From: Candidatus Equimonas faecalis
GTDB lineage: Bacteria; Bacteroidota; Bacteroidia; Bacteroidales; Bacteroidaceae
Reading direction: 5' to 3'
Assembly (NCBI GenBank): GCA_018066245.1
Contig: JAGHRT010000033.1
Span: 60,630-124,629, forward strand
Length of the DNA: 64,000 bases
Both the position numbers and the translations under genes were made by a program. The notes under the pieces are model-generated. The model was not told where the DNA came from. It made no database searches and worked only from the letters and a program-made list of their open reading frames with translations. Of the stretch, positions 28,893-37,100 are shown one piece after another (the stretch's first letter is position 1; every line of letters begins with the position of its first letter).

Positions 28893-31800
28893 ATGAATAA
28901 GCCTGCCAACCCGTACTGCGTCCTCTTGCTGGCGTGCCTTCTTTCCCTGCTTTCCGGCGGCCTCGCGGCGGCCTCCGAAGTCCCTGTCTGTAAGGCAAGT
29001 GCCGCTCCCCTGCCGAGTGCCCGTTCCTATCCTATAGGAGCGTTTTCCCTATCGGCGGACTACGAAAAACTGTCGGCGGACTACGGAAGCGGCTCGGCGG
29101 ACTACGACATCCGCTGGCAGCGGGTGGAAAAAGCCCTGGCCGACGACCTGCCCGCCACCGCCCTGAAAGAACTCACGGCCATACGCCAGCGTGCCGCCCG
29201 CGAGGGCGATATGCCGCAGTTGTGCCGCGCCCTTTTTCAGTCCCTGCATTGCAGCGTGGAGATTTCCCCCGATTCGCTCCAGCCCTCCCTCGATGCCATA
29301 CGCCAGGCCCTTGATGCCGAACAGCGGCCCGTGCAGCGTGCCGTCTATCAGCACGTCCTCGGCCTCTGTCAGAACGATACGGCCCTCCTGCGTGCCTCCT
29401 TTGCCGACCTGCCCCTCCTGGCAGAAGCCCGTGCCGCCGACTATCTGCCTTTGATTGAGACCGGTGCCGACTCCCGGTGGCTCTATGCCGACGACCTGCT
29501 CAGTCTGTTCCTCTCCGACGTGGCCGCGCCCTCCTATGCCGCCGTCATCCGCGAGGCTCAGAGCCTTTACGCCCGGCAGGGCCGCACCGCTGCCTCCCTC
29601 CTGCTGGCCGAGCGCCTCAACCTGCCCGACAGCACACTCTATCCCCTTTGGCGCAATGCCGTGGATGCCGATGCTTCGCTCCGCCGCGTCAGTCCCATTA
29701 TGAACTACTTGGCCGGCGTGGAGCAGGCCACCCTCTCCATCGACTGCCTCACCGCCGGACTGTTGCGGCCGGGCCAGAAGGCCACCTTCGTCGCCCATGC
29801 CCGCAACCTGCGGCAGGCCACGTTCACCTTCGCCGGCCAGACGCACACCCTGCGCTTCGCCGACACGCCCGCATGGCAGACCCGTACCGACACCCTCACC
29901 CTGACGGCCCCCAAGGCCGGCTCTTATGAAGCCTGCCTCGCCGCCGCCGGTCTCTCCGACACCGAAAACGTGCAGATTTCCTCGGTGAAACCGCTCTTTT
30001 TCGGCCTTCCCGACGGACGCTGCCGCCTTGCCATCGTCGATGCGGCGACAGGGCGGATGCTCCCCCAGCCCTCGCTAGTGCGCAAGGCGAGGAAGAGCAA
30101 GGCAACGGTAACCTTCAAGCCCGAGGCCGACGGCTTCATCTACCTCAGCCGTGCCGACTTCAACCCCTCGGGGCAGACCTGCGACTTCTACCCCCGAGCC
30201 GGCTCCGACACCTACCACCCCGCCCTCGCATCGTGGAACTTCTCCGCAGGCTACTATAATGAAGGCCGCCCCATCAGCGAGACCCTGGCCCACATAGCCA
30301 CCGACCGCAACATCTACCGCCCCGGGCAGCAGGTGCAGGTCGCCGTGATGGCCTACCGCCGTGCCGACGACGACTACCGGGCAGCAGCCGGCCAACGCCT
30401 CGTGCTGCGCCTCGTGGACAGCAACCGCCGCGACGTGGCCTCCGACACGCTGACCACCGACACCCTCGGCACGGCAGCCGCCACCTTCGCCCTGCCGAGC
30501 GTTTGCCTCCCCGGAAGCTTCTGCATTTGCGCCGAAGGAGACGAGGGCATCGGTGCGCGGCAGTATATCCGCGTAGAAGAATACAAGCGTCCCACCTTCC
30601 TGCTGAAAACCGACGGTTTCATCGGAACATTTTCCCTTGGCGACACGGTTGTCGTCAGGGGGCGTGCCGTAACCTACTCGGGCGTGCCTTTGGCCGACAC
30701 CCCCGTTACGACCGACCAGGGCGACACCCTCACCACCGATGCCGACGGGCGTTTTGCCTTCCCCGTGGAGGTGAAGCGCCAGAAGGCGATGCCGTGGTTC
30801 TGGGGCAGGCAGAGCCTGACGCTCAAGGCCGTGGCGGCCAACGGCGAGACGGCTGAGGCCACCGTACACTGGAGTATTCGGACCGACCCTAAGGAGAGTG
30901 AAAACAAGTCCGCCGACAGTTTTTCCTACTCCGCCGACAGTTCGCACAAGTCCGCCGATAGGAAAACCCTGCCCTACTGGGAGAAAATCTCCTGCTCCGC
31001 CGACGGCTCCGAAGCCGTAGTCAGCATAGGCTCCTGCCATAGGCCCGTGTGGGCTTTCCTCGACGTAGTGAGCGGCAGTCGGGTGATAGAGCAGCGCATC
31101 GTTGAGTTCACCGACAGCTTCCGCCACACCCTGCGCTACCGTCCTGAATGGGGCGACGGCGCCGTGCTCCACCTCGCTTTCGTCAAGGAGGGCGAGTTGC
31201 ATGAGGCCCGCGCCGAAGTGGTGCGCCCCCGCCCCGACAAGCGCCTCCTGCTGCGCTGGGAAACCTTCCGCTCCGACCTCCAGCCGGGAGCCCGGGAGGA
31301 GTGGATGCTCTCCGTGCGCCATCCCGACGGTTCGCCCGCCCAGGCCCTCGTAACCGCCCGCCTCTACGATGCCGCGCTGGACGCGTTCACCTCCAACGAC
31401 TGGGGCTTCTCCCTCGACTTCCGCCGCAATCTTCCCTCGGCCTACTGGCACACCTCTTCGTGGGACTTCCCCAGCCAATACCTCAGCGCCAAGCTGCCCG
31501 CCTATAAGCCCCTCAGCCTTACCCGATGGCGCAGCGGCCTGTTCGCTTACGTCGGTGCCGACTTGTTCAGCCCCCGCCGGCTCTACGCCAACCGCCGCTT
31601 GAAGGGGGCCGCCGATTTGGAGGAGGCGGCCTTGGCCGGCGGCCCGCTGACCAAGGCCATGGCCACCGCCCCCACCGCTATGGCCAACGGGGCCATGGCT
31701 GCGAAAGACGAGGCCGCCGACATTGAGAGCCAGCGGGCGGAAAGTGCCGATGAAACCGTGGGAAGCGTGCGCGAAAACTTCGATGAAACCGCGTTCTTTA

Positions 31801-34061
31801 TGCCTGCGCTCCGATCCGACGCTGAAGGGCGCGTAGCCCTCCGCTTCACGTTGCCCGAGAGCCTGACGACGTGGCACTTCACCGCCCTTGCGCACGATGC
31901 CGCGCTGAACTACGGTTTCCTGCGCGATACAATCGTGGCCCGCAAGCAACTGATGGCGGAAATCAGCGCCCCGCGCTTCCTGCGCCACGGCGACCGGACG
32001 GAAATTCCCGTAACGCTCACCAACCTCACCCCTGCGGCGCAGGCCTGCCGCCTCGCCTTCAGCATCGGCGACAGCACCGCCACGCACACCCTGGCCCTGG
32101 CTCCGAACGAACGCCGCACCCTCACGTTCCCCTACACCGTAGAGGCGGAGGCCGGCGGCTGGGCCACGCTCCGCGTAAGGCTGGCCTCCGATGAATTTGC
32201 CGACGGCGAGGAACGCCTGGTGCCCCTCCTGTCGAACCTTGTGGAGCTGACGCGCAGCGTGCCCTACTCCCTCGTGAAACCGGGCCGCCGCACGCTGGAC
32301 CTCACGCCCCTCTGGCAGGAACTCCCCTATGCCCGCCGAGCCACGTTCACCACGGAGCAGACGGCCAACCCCGCCTGGTATGTGGCCGAAGCCCTGACTC
32401 CGATGCTCCAGGCCCGAGCCGAGAGCGCGTCAAGCTGGGCCGAAAGGCTCTACGCCCTGAAGACGGCACAGTACGTCAGGACTTATCTGCCTGATTTTAA
32501 GGATACGGACAACTACCCTAAGGAGAGTGAAAACTGTCGGCGGGATAGTGCGAACTGTCGGCGGACTACGGAAAACTGTCGGCGGACTACGGAAAACTGT
32601 CGGCGGACTAATTTTGAGGCTCCCGCCGAGGGTGCCGATTCCGGCTCCGACAGTCCCTTCGACCGCAACGCCGACCTCCGCCAGACCCTGCTGGAGGAAA
32701 CGCCCTGGCTCCTTCGAGCCTACTCCGAGGCGGAGCGGCGGAACCGCATGGCCGAGTTGCTGGACCCCACCGCCCTGAGCGTGTATGCCACTTGGGCGAC
32801 CGACGAACTCACCCGCCTGCAAACCGGCACGGGTGCATGGAGCTGGTACAAGGGAATGGAGGACAGCCCGTGGATAACCCTTGAGGTGTGTACGCTACTC
32901 GCCCGCCTGCAAGTGCTCACGGGGAAGGACAACCGCCTGGCCGCCCTGCTCGACAAGGCACTCCCCTACCTGAAAGGCGTGGTCCACCGCGACGTGCAGG
33001 AAATGAAGCGCGAGGAAAAACGCCACGGCGTGAAGTACGGCCTGTCCGACCGCCACTGCCGCTTCCTCTACCTCTGCGCACTCCTCTCCCAGCCCAAGAA
33101 TGCCGACATGGCCTACCTGCTCGAAAAACTCCAGAAGGCCAACCACGAACTCAGCATGTACGGCAAAGCCGGGGCGGCGGTCATACTCGCGGCCTACGGC
33201 CAGGAGAAACGAGCCAACCTCCTGTTGCGCAGCCTCCTGGAGCACACCGTCGTGTCGGAGGAGATGGGCCGCTCATTCGACACCGACCGAGCCCTGTCCG
33301 GCTGGTACGCCTACAAAATCCCCACCCAGACGTTCGCCGTGGAGGCCCTGCAACGCCTCAAGCCAGAGGAGGAGCGCGAAGCCCTGCAGCAGATGCGCCT
33401 CTGGCTCCTCCAGAGCAAACGCACCCAGCAATGGATGAGCAGCGAGGCTACGGCAGATGCCATCTACGCCGTGATGACCGACACCCCGGGCGGCCTGCGT
33501 CCCACCGAGGCAGGGGCAGGCTACACGCGCCACACCGAGACCGACGCCGCCCGTATGGGACAGCCGTCGCTCACGGTGGAGAACACGGACGGCGGCCTGC
33601 TCTGGGGCGCCGCCTACGTGCAGTACTTGCTGCCCGCCGACAAGGCCGTGGCCACGCAAAGCGGCCTGACGCTGACGCGCCGGCTGGAGGTGGAGCGTCC
33701 CGAAGGCTGGGTGGAGACCGACGGCCTGAGAGTGGGCGACCGCATACGGCTGAGCTACACGCTCCGTGCCGAGCGCGACATGGACTTCGTGAGCGTGCGG
33801 GCGCAGCGGGCAGCCTGTATGGAGCCTCGGCGGCCCCTGTCGGGCTACGACTGGCTGACGCGGGCCTACCGAGCCGTGCGCGACCAGCGCTCCGACTTCA
33901 GCTTTGAGCATCTTGCCAAGGGCACGCACACGTTCACCGAGGAGATGACGCTCCAGCGGGCTGGCCGCTTCTCGCTGGGCGTGGCGAGTGCCGAGTGCGT
34001 GTATGCGCCGGAATATCGGGCTTCCACTGCCAACCAGACCATAGAGGTGCTGCCGCAATAG
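28893..34061 (+). CDS. Alpha-2-macroglobulin family protein (MG2-type, no obvious thioester motif)
   Basis: HIATDRNIYRPGQQVQVAVMAYR; FFMPALRSDAEGRVALRFTLPESLTTWHFTALAHD; C-terminal alpha-helical region. Confidence 0.93.
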   Translation: MNKPANPYCVLLLACLLSLLSGGLAAASEVPVCKASAAPLPSARSYPIGAFSLSADYEKLSADYGSGSADYDIRWQRVEKALADDLPATALKELTAIRQRAAREGDMPQLCRALFQSLHCSVEISPDSLQPSLDAIRQALDAEQRPVQRAVYQHVLGLCQNDTALLRASFADLPLLAEARAADYLPLIETGADSRWLYADDLLSLFLSDVAAPSYAAVIREAQSLYARQGRTAASLLLAERLNLPDSTLYPLWRNAVDADASLRRVSPIMNYLAGVEQATLSIDCLTAGLLRPGQKATFVAHARNLRQATFTFAGQTHTLRFADTPAWQTRTDTLTLTAPKAGSYEACLAAAGLSDTENVQISSVKPLFFGLPDGRCRLAIVDAATGRMLPQPSLVRKARKSKATVTFKPEADGFIYLSRADFNPSGQTCDFYPRAGSDTYHPALASWNFSAGYYNEGRPISETLAHIATDRNIYRPGQQVQVAVMAYRRADDDYRAAAGQRLVLRLVDSNRRDVASDTLTTDTLGTAAATFALPSVCLPGSFCICAEGDEGIGARQYIRVEEYKRPTFLLKTDGFIGTFSLGDTVVVRGRAVTYSGVPLADTPVTTDQGDTLTTDADGRFAFPVEVKRQKAMPWFWGRQSLTLKAVAANGETAEATVHWSIRTDPKESENKSADSFSYSADSSHKSADRKTLPYWEKISCSADGSEAVVSIGSCHRPVWAFLDVVSGSRVIEQRIVEFTDSFRHTLRYRPEWGDGAVLHLAFVKEGELHEARAEVVRPRPDKRLLLRWETFRSDLQPGAREEWMLSVRHPDGSPAQALVTARLYDAALDAFTSNDWGFSLDFRRNLPSAYWHTSSWDFPSQYLSAKLPAYKPLSLTRWRSGLFAYVGADLFSPRRLYANRRLKGAADLEEAALAGGPLTKAMATAPTAMANGAMAAKDEAADIESQRAESADETVGSVRENFDETAFFMPALRSDAEGRVALRFTLPESLTTWHFTALAHDAALNYGFLRDTIVARKQLMAEISAPRFLRHGDRTEIPVTLTNLTPAAQACRLAFSIGDSTATHTLALAPNERRTLTFPYTVEAEAGGWATLRVRLASDEFADGEERLVPLLSNLVELTRSVPYSLVKPGRRTLDLTPLWQELPYARRATFTTEQTANPAWYVAEALTPMLQARAESASSWAERLYALKTAQYVRTYLPDFKDTDNYPKESENCRRDSANCRRTTENCRRTTENCRRTNFEAPAEGADSGSDSPFDRNADLRQTLLEETPWLLRAYSEAERRNRMAELLDPTALSVYATWATDELTRLQTGTGAWSWYKGMEDSPWITLEVCTLLARLQVLTGKDNRLAALLDKALPYLKGVVHRDVQEMKREEKRHGVKYGLSDRHCRFLYLCALLSQPKNADMAYLLEKLQKANHELSMYGKAGAAVILAAYGQEKRANLLLRSLLEHTVVSEEMGRSFDTDRALSGWYAYKIPTQTFAVEALQRLKPEEEREALQQMRLWLLQSKRTQQWMSSEATADAIYAVMTDTPGGLRPTEAGAGYTRHTETDAARMGQPSLTVENTDGGLLWGAAYVQYLLPADKAVATQSGLTLTRRLEVERPEGWVETDGLRVGDRIRLSYTLRAERDMDFVSVRAQRAACMEPRRPLSGYDWLTRAYRAVRDQRSDFSFEHLAKGTHTFTEEMTLQRAGRFSLGVASAECVYAPEYRASTANQTIEVLPQ
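29024..29108 (+). repeat. In-frame modular array inside A2M-like CDS, after the signal peptide
   Basis: TATAGGAGCGTTTTCC at 29033; CGGCGGACTACG at 29053, 29074, 29095 (21 bp); peptide LSADYEK LSADYGS GSADYDI. Confidence 0.88.
30888..31003 (+). repeat. In-frame modular array inside A2M-like CDS
   Basis: TAAGGAGAG at 30890; CGCCGA at 30911, 30932, 30953 (21 bp each); TACTGGGAG at 30975; further CGCCGACGG at 30998; peptide KESENKS ADSFSYS ADSSHKS ADRKTLP. Confidence 0.93.
32516..32620 (+). repeat. In-frame modular array inside A2M-like CDS, reverse-orientation units
   Basis: TAAGGAGAGTGAAAACTGT at 32519 then CGGCGG at 32538, 32559, 32580, 32601 (21 bp each); peptide KESENCR RDSANCR RTTENCR RTTENCR RTN. 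Confidence 0.95.
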
Positions 34062-34080
34062 GCGGTTTGACGGCCACGGA

Positions 34081-34112
34081 TTTGGCGATGTGAGAAAATT
34101 TCCGTACCTTTG
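34081..34112 (+). promoter_or_regulatory. Bacteroidetes promoter TTTG-N20-TACCTTTG
   Basis: TTTG at 34081; TACCTTTG at 34105..34112; ATG at 34127. Confidence 0.6.
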
Positions 34113-34126
34113 CACGTCCTAACGTA

Positions 34127-35413
34127 ATGAAAGAGACTGTGAAGGTACGGCTATTTTTGGCTCTCCTTATGACCGCGAGCGTGCTGACGGCGGCGGCCGA
34201 CGAGTATGGGAGCCTCTGGAAAAAAGCGGGTAAAGCCCAGCGCGACCGCGACACCGAGCGTGCGTGCGAGTATATAGATAAGGTGTTCGACCTCGCCTTG
34301 AAGACCGACAACCCCATAGAACTGACACGAGCCCTCTACGCCTACGACGCACTGGGCGCACGGCTGGGCGCCGTCCACGCCGACGCAGCCGCCGACCGCG
34401 TATGGGAGGCGCGTCTGGCCGAGAGGAATCCGGTGCAGCACGTCCTCTACACGCACATGCTGGGGCGGCTCACGGAAAACGACGACCTGCTGAGGCTCTC
34501 CGTGGCCGACACCGCTTTTCTCAAGGCGCAGAATGCGCGGCACTTGCTCCCCCTGACGAAAGGCTTCAACCTGTTTGAGGTGTTCGACGCCTACCTTAGC
34601 GAAAACCGCCCGCAGCGCCCCTCCGACGCCCCGTTAAGAGGAGAAGGCACAGCTCCTAAGGAGAGCGAAAACAAGTCCGCCGACAGTTCGCACAAGTCCG
34701 CCGATAGGAAAAACTATCCTATAGGAGAGGAAAAACCACCCTATACGACAGGACAGACCCTCCCCAAGGAGGCTTCCGCCGAACCCGTAGTGCCGCCCAC
34801 GCTCAAGCAGGACTGGGAAGCCGCAGCCCTCTCCGGAAACTACACGGCCTGCGTGTTCTCCGTGCCGGGCGGCGTGTCGCGCATCTCACTCTTTGAGAGC
34901 GAGACAGGCAACCCCGTCAAGCAATGGCGGCTCCACCGCAGCGACGGACGCGGCCAGGAACAAGACTTCACTGCCGATGGCAACGGCAACGTCTGGCAGC
35001 GGCCCCAGCAAATCCACGACTACGACGGCCTGTACGACTGGAGCCTCCAGCCCTGCCTCGCCGCCGAGGGCAAGGCCAACACCCTAAAGGCCATACATTT
35101 CCACCAGGGCAACGGATGGGGAACCGTGGCCACCGCCGACCCGGCCCACCTCCGCGTGGAAGTGCAGCGCCACGACGCGGCACAAGGCTCCTACAGCGTG
35201 CTCGTCCGCGCTCCCCACCGCAACATCACCCTGCTGCGCGACATCACCGCAGGCGGCCTGCTGGTGGAGCAAAGGCAGTATCAGTTCTCCGACTTTATAC
35301 ACTTCAACCTGCAATGGCGGGACTCCTACGGCGAGGAAGCCCTTGCGACATTCGCCTACGTGCTGAAAGGCAAGCTCTACGTTGCGCAGCTGCGCATCGC
35401 CCGCCCGAAATAA
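34127..35413 (+). CDS. Secreted protein, short partial paralog of the upstream A2M-like protein
   Basis: Signal peptide; DEYGSLWKKAGKAQRDRDTERACEYIDKV resembles A2M YDIRWQRVEKALADDLPATALKELTAI; C-terminus VEQRQYQFSDFIHFNLQWRDSYGEEALATFAYVLKGKLYVAQLRIARPK resembles A2M IEQRIVEFTDSFRHTLRYRPEWGDGAVLHLAFVKEGELHEARAEVVRPRP. Confidence 0.75.
   Translation: MKETVKVRLFLALLMTASVLTAAADEYGSLWKKAGKAQRDRDTERACEYIDKVFDLALKTDNPIELTRALYAYDALGARLGAVHADAAADRVWEARLAERNPVQHVLYTHMLGRLTENDDLLRLSVADTAFLKAQNARHLLPLTKGFNLFEVFDAYLSENRPQRPSDAPLRGEGTAPKESENKSADSSHKSADRKNYPIGEEKPPYTTGQTLPKEASAEPVVPPTLKQDWEAAALSGNYTACVFSVPGGVSRISLFESETGNPVKQWRLHRSDGRGQEQDFTADGNGNVWQRPQQIHDYDGLYDWSLQPCLAAEGKANTLKAIHFHQGNGWGTVATADPAHLRVEVQRHDAAQGSYSVLVRAPHRNITLLRDITAGGLLVEQRQYQFSDFIHFNLQWRDSYGEEALATFAYVLKGKLYVAQLRIARPK
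34655..34760 (+). repeat. In-frame modular array inside 34127..35413
   Basis: TAAGGAGAG at 34657, CGCCGA at 34678 and 34699, TATAGGAGAGG at 34720, TATACGACAGG at 34742; peptide KESENKS ADSSHKS ADRKNYPIGEEKPPYTTGQ. Confidence 0.92.
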
Positions 35414-35424
35414 CCGACCAGACT

Positions 35425-36174
35425 ATGTTAGAAATCAAAAACCTCCACGCCGCCGTCGAAGGGAAAGCCATCCTGCGCGGCGTAAACCTACGCATCGGCG
35501 ACGGAGAAGTACACGTACTCATGGGACCCAACGGCTCCGGCAAATCAACCCTGAGCCACGTGCTCGTGGGCAACCCCCGCTACGAAGTAACCGAGGGCAG
35601 CATCACCTTCAACGGCAAGGACCTGCTCGCCCTCCCGCCCGAAGACCGAGCCCACGAAGGACTGTTCATGTCGTTCCAGACACCCGTGGAGATTCCCGGC
35701 GTGAGCATGACCAACTTCCTACGCGCCGCGCTCAACGCCAAGCGCAAGTACCAGGGCCTGGAGCCCCTCCCCGCACAAGAGTTCCTCCGCCTGCTGCGCG
35801 AGAAGCGCCAGCTCGTGGGCCTCGACGCCCGATTCATGAACCGAGGGGTGAACGAAGGCTTCTCGGGCGGCGAGAAGAAACGCGGGGAAATCTTCCAGAT
35901 GGCCGTACTGGAGCCCACGTTCAGCATACTCGACGAGACCGACAGCGGACTCGACGTGGACGCGCTCCGCACGGTGGCCGAGGGCTTCCAGTCCCTCCGC
36001 ACGGCGAAAACCTCGGCACTCGTCATCACACACTACCAGCGTATGCTCGACTACATGCGCCCCGACTTCGTACACGTCCTCTCGGAGGGCCGCATCGTCC
36101 GCTCCGGCGACTTGCAGCTGGGCTACGACATCGAAGAGAAGGGCTTTGAGTGGATTGTAGGACAAAGCGAATAG
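35425..36174 (+). CDS. sufC: Fe-S cluster assembly ATPase SufC
   Basis: MLEIKNLHAAVEGKAILRGV; GPNGSGKSTLSHVLVG; FSGGEKKRGEIFQM. Confidence 0.96.
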   Translation: MLEIKNLHAAVEGKAILRGVNLRIGDGEVHVLMGPNGSGKSTLSHVLVGNPRYEVTEGSITFNGKDLLALPPEDRAHEGLFMSFQTPVEIPGVSMTNFLRAALNAKRKYQGLEPLPAQEFLRLLREKRQLVGLDARFMNRGVNEGFSGGEKKRGEIFQMAVLEPTFSILDETDSGLDVDALRTVAEGFQSLRTAKTSALVITHYQRMLDYMRPDFVHVLSEGRIVRSGDLQLGYDIEEKGFEWIVGQSE

Positions 36175-36180
36175 ACAGCC

Positions 36181-36939
36181 GTGGACAGATACGAAATACC
36201 CTCGCACGGACAGCTCACACGCTTCGTGCAGTTGCAGGGCGGATCCGACGACATCGCGCTCTCGCTCCAGCCCTACAGCCAGCTGAACCTCTACTGCGTG
36301 GAAGCCGAAGCGGGCCAGCGCCAGGTGCAGGTGGACCTCGCCGAAGGCAGCCGCCTCTGCCTCGTGCTGCTCACCCTCCACGAAGGCCGGAGCCGCCTCC
36401 GGATGCACGTCAGCCTGAGGGGCTGCGGCGCGGAGGTGAGCCTGGGCGGAGCCGTGGTGGGCTGCGGCGAAATGGTGGCGGAGCAGGACCTCACCGTGGA
36501 ACACTGCGCCGAAGGGTGCCGCTCCGAGATGCTCTTCAAGCAGGTGCTGGGCGACCGCAGCCGCGGCTACCTGAGCGGGCGCGTACTGGTGGACGAAGGG
36601 GCTCAGCAGAGCGAGTCGGAGCAGACCTTCGCCTCGCTCCTCACCTCCGGCGAAGCTCGGGCACAGGCCCTGCCGCAGCTTGAAATATACGCCGACGACG
36701 TGAAGTGCAACCACGGAGCCACCGTAGGCAAACTGGACGACGATGCCCTCTTCTATATGAGGCAGCGCGGCATCCCCGAACCCGAAGCCTGCCTCCTGCT
36801 GCAACACGCCTTTGTGGAGGACGTGCTGCTGCGCATTCAGGACGAGGGTCATCGCGCCCACTTCGCCGCGCTTGTGGAGCAACGCTTCCGTGGCCAGCAG
36901 AGCAGGTGCAGCGTGTGCCAGCACAGCTGTAAGGCGTAG
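36181..36939 (+). CDS. sufD: SufD-like Fe-S assembly protein, short (252 aa), GTG start
   Basis: IYADDVKCNHGATVGKLDDDALFYMRQRGIPEPEACLLLQHAFVEDVL; between sufC and sufS. Confidence 0.9.
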   Translation: MDRYEIPSHGQLTRFVQLQGGSDDIALSLQPYSQLNLYCVEAEAGQRQVQVDLAEGSRLCLVLLTLHEGRSRLRMHVSLRGCGAEVSLGGAVVGCGEMVAEQDLTVEHCAEGCRSEMLFKQVLGDRSRGYLSGRVLVDEGAQQSESEQTFASLLTSGEARAQALPQLEIYADDVKCNHGATVGKLDDDALFYMRQRGIPEPEACLLLQHAFVEDVLLRIQDEGHRAHFAALVEQRFRGQQSRCSVCQHSCKA

Positions 36940-37007
36940 AAACTCAGGGCACGTGCCCCTCAGCAGGCCGGGCCGCAAGCTCGGCAGGCCAGTTCTCTTT
37001 CCTAGTC

Positions 37008-37091
37008 TATACACTGGTTTTCTCTAGTCTATACTCTAGTTTTTCCTAGTCTATACTCTAGAAAAAACGACTCTATAGGACAGTAATTCCT
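37008..37091. repeat. Modular 22-bp array between sufD and sufS
   Basis: TATA heads at 37008, 37030, 37052, 37074: TATACACTGGTTTTCTCTAGTC / TATACTCTAGTTTTTCCTAGTC / TATACTCTAGAAAAAACGACTC / TATAGGACAG. Confidence 0.92.
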
Positions 37092-37100
37092 TCACCTCCG

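Noticed and set aside
35382-36149. 255-aa Arg-rich plus-strand ORF over sufC
   Set aside because: Out-of-frame overlap with a clear ABC ATPase; Arg/His/Pro-rich frame artefact.
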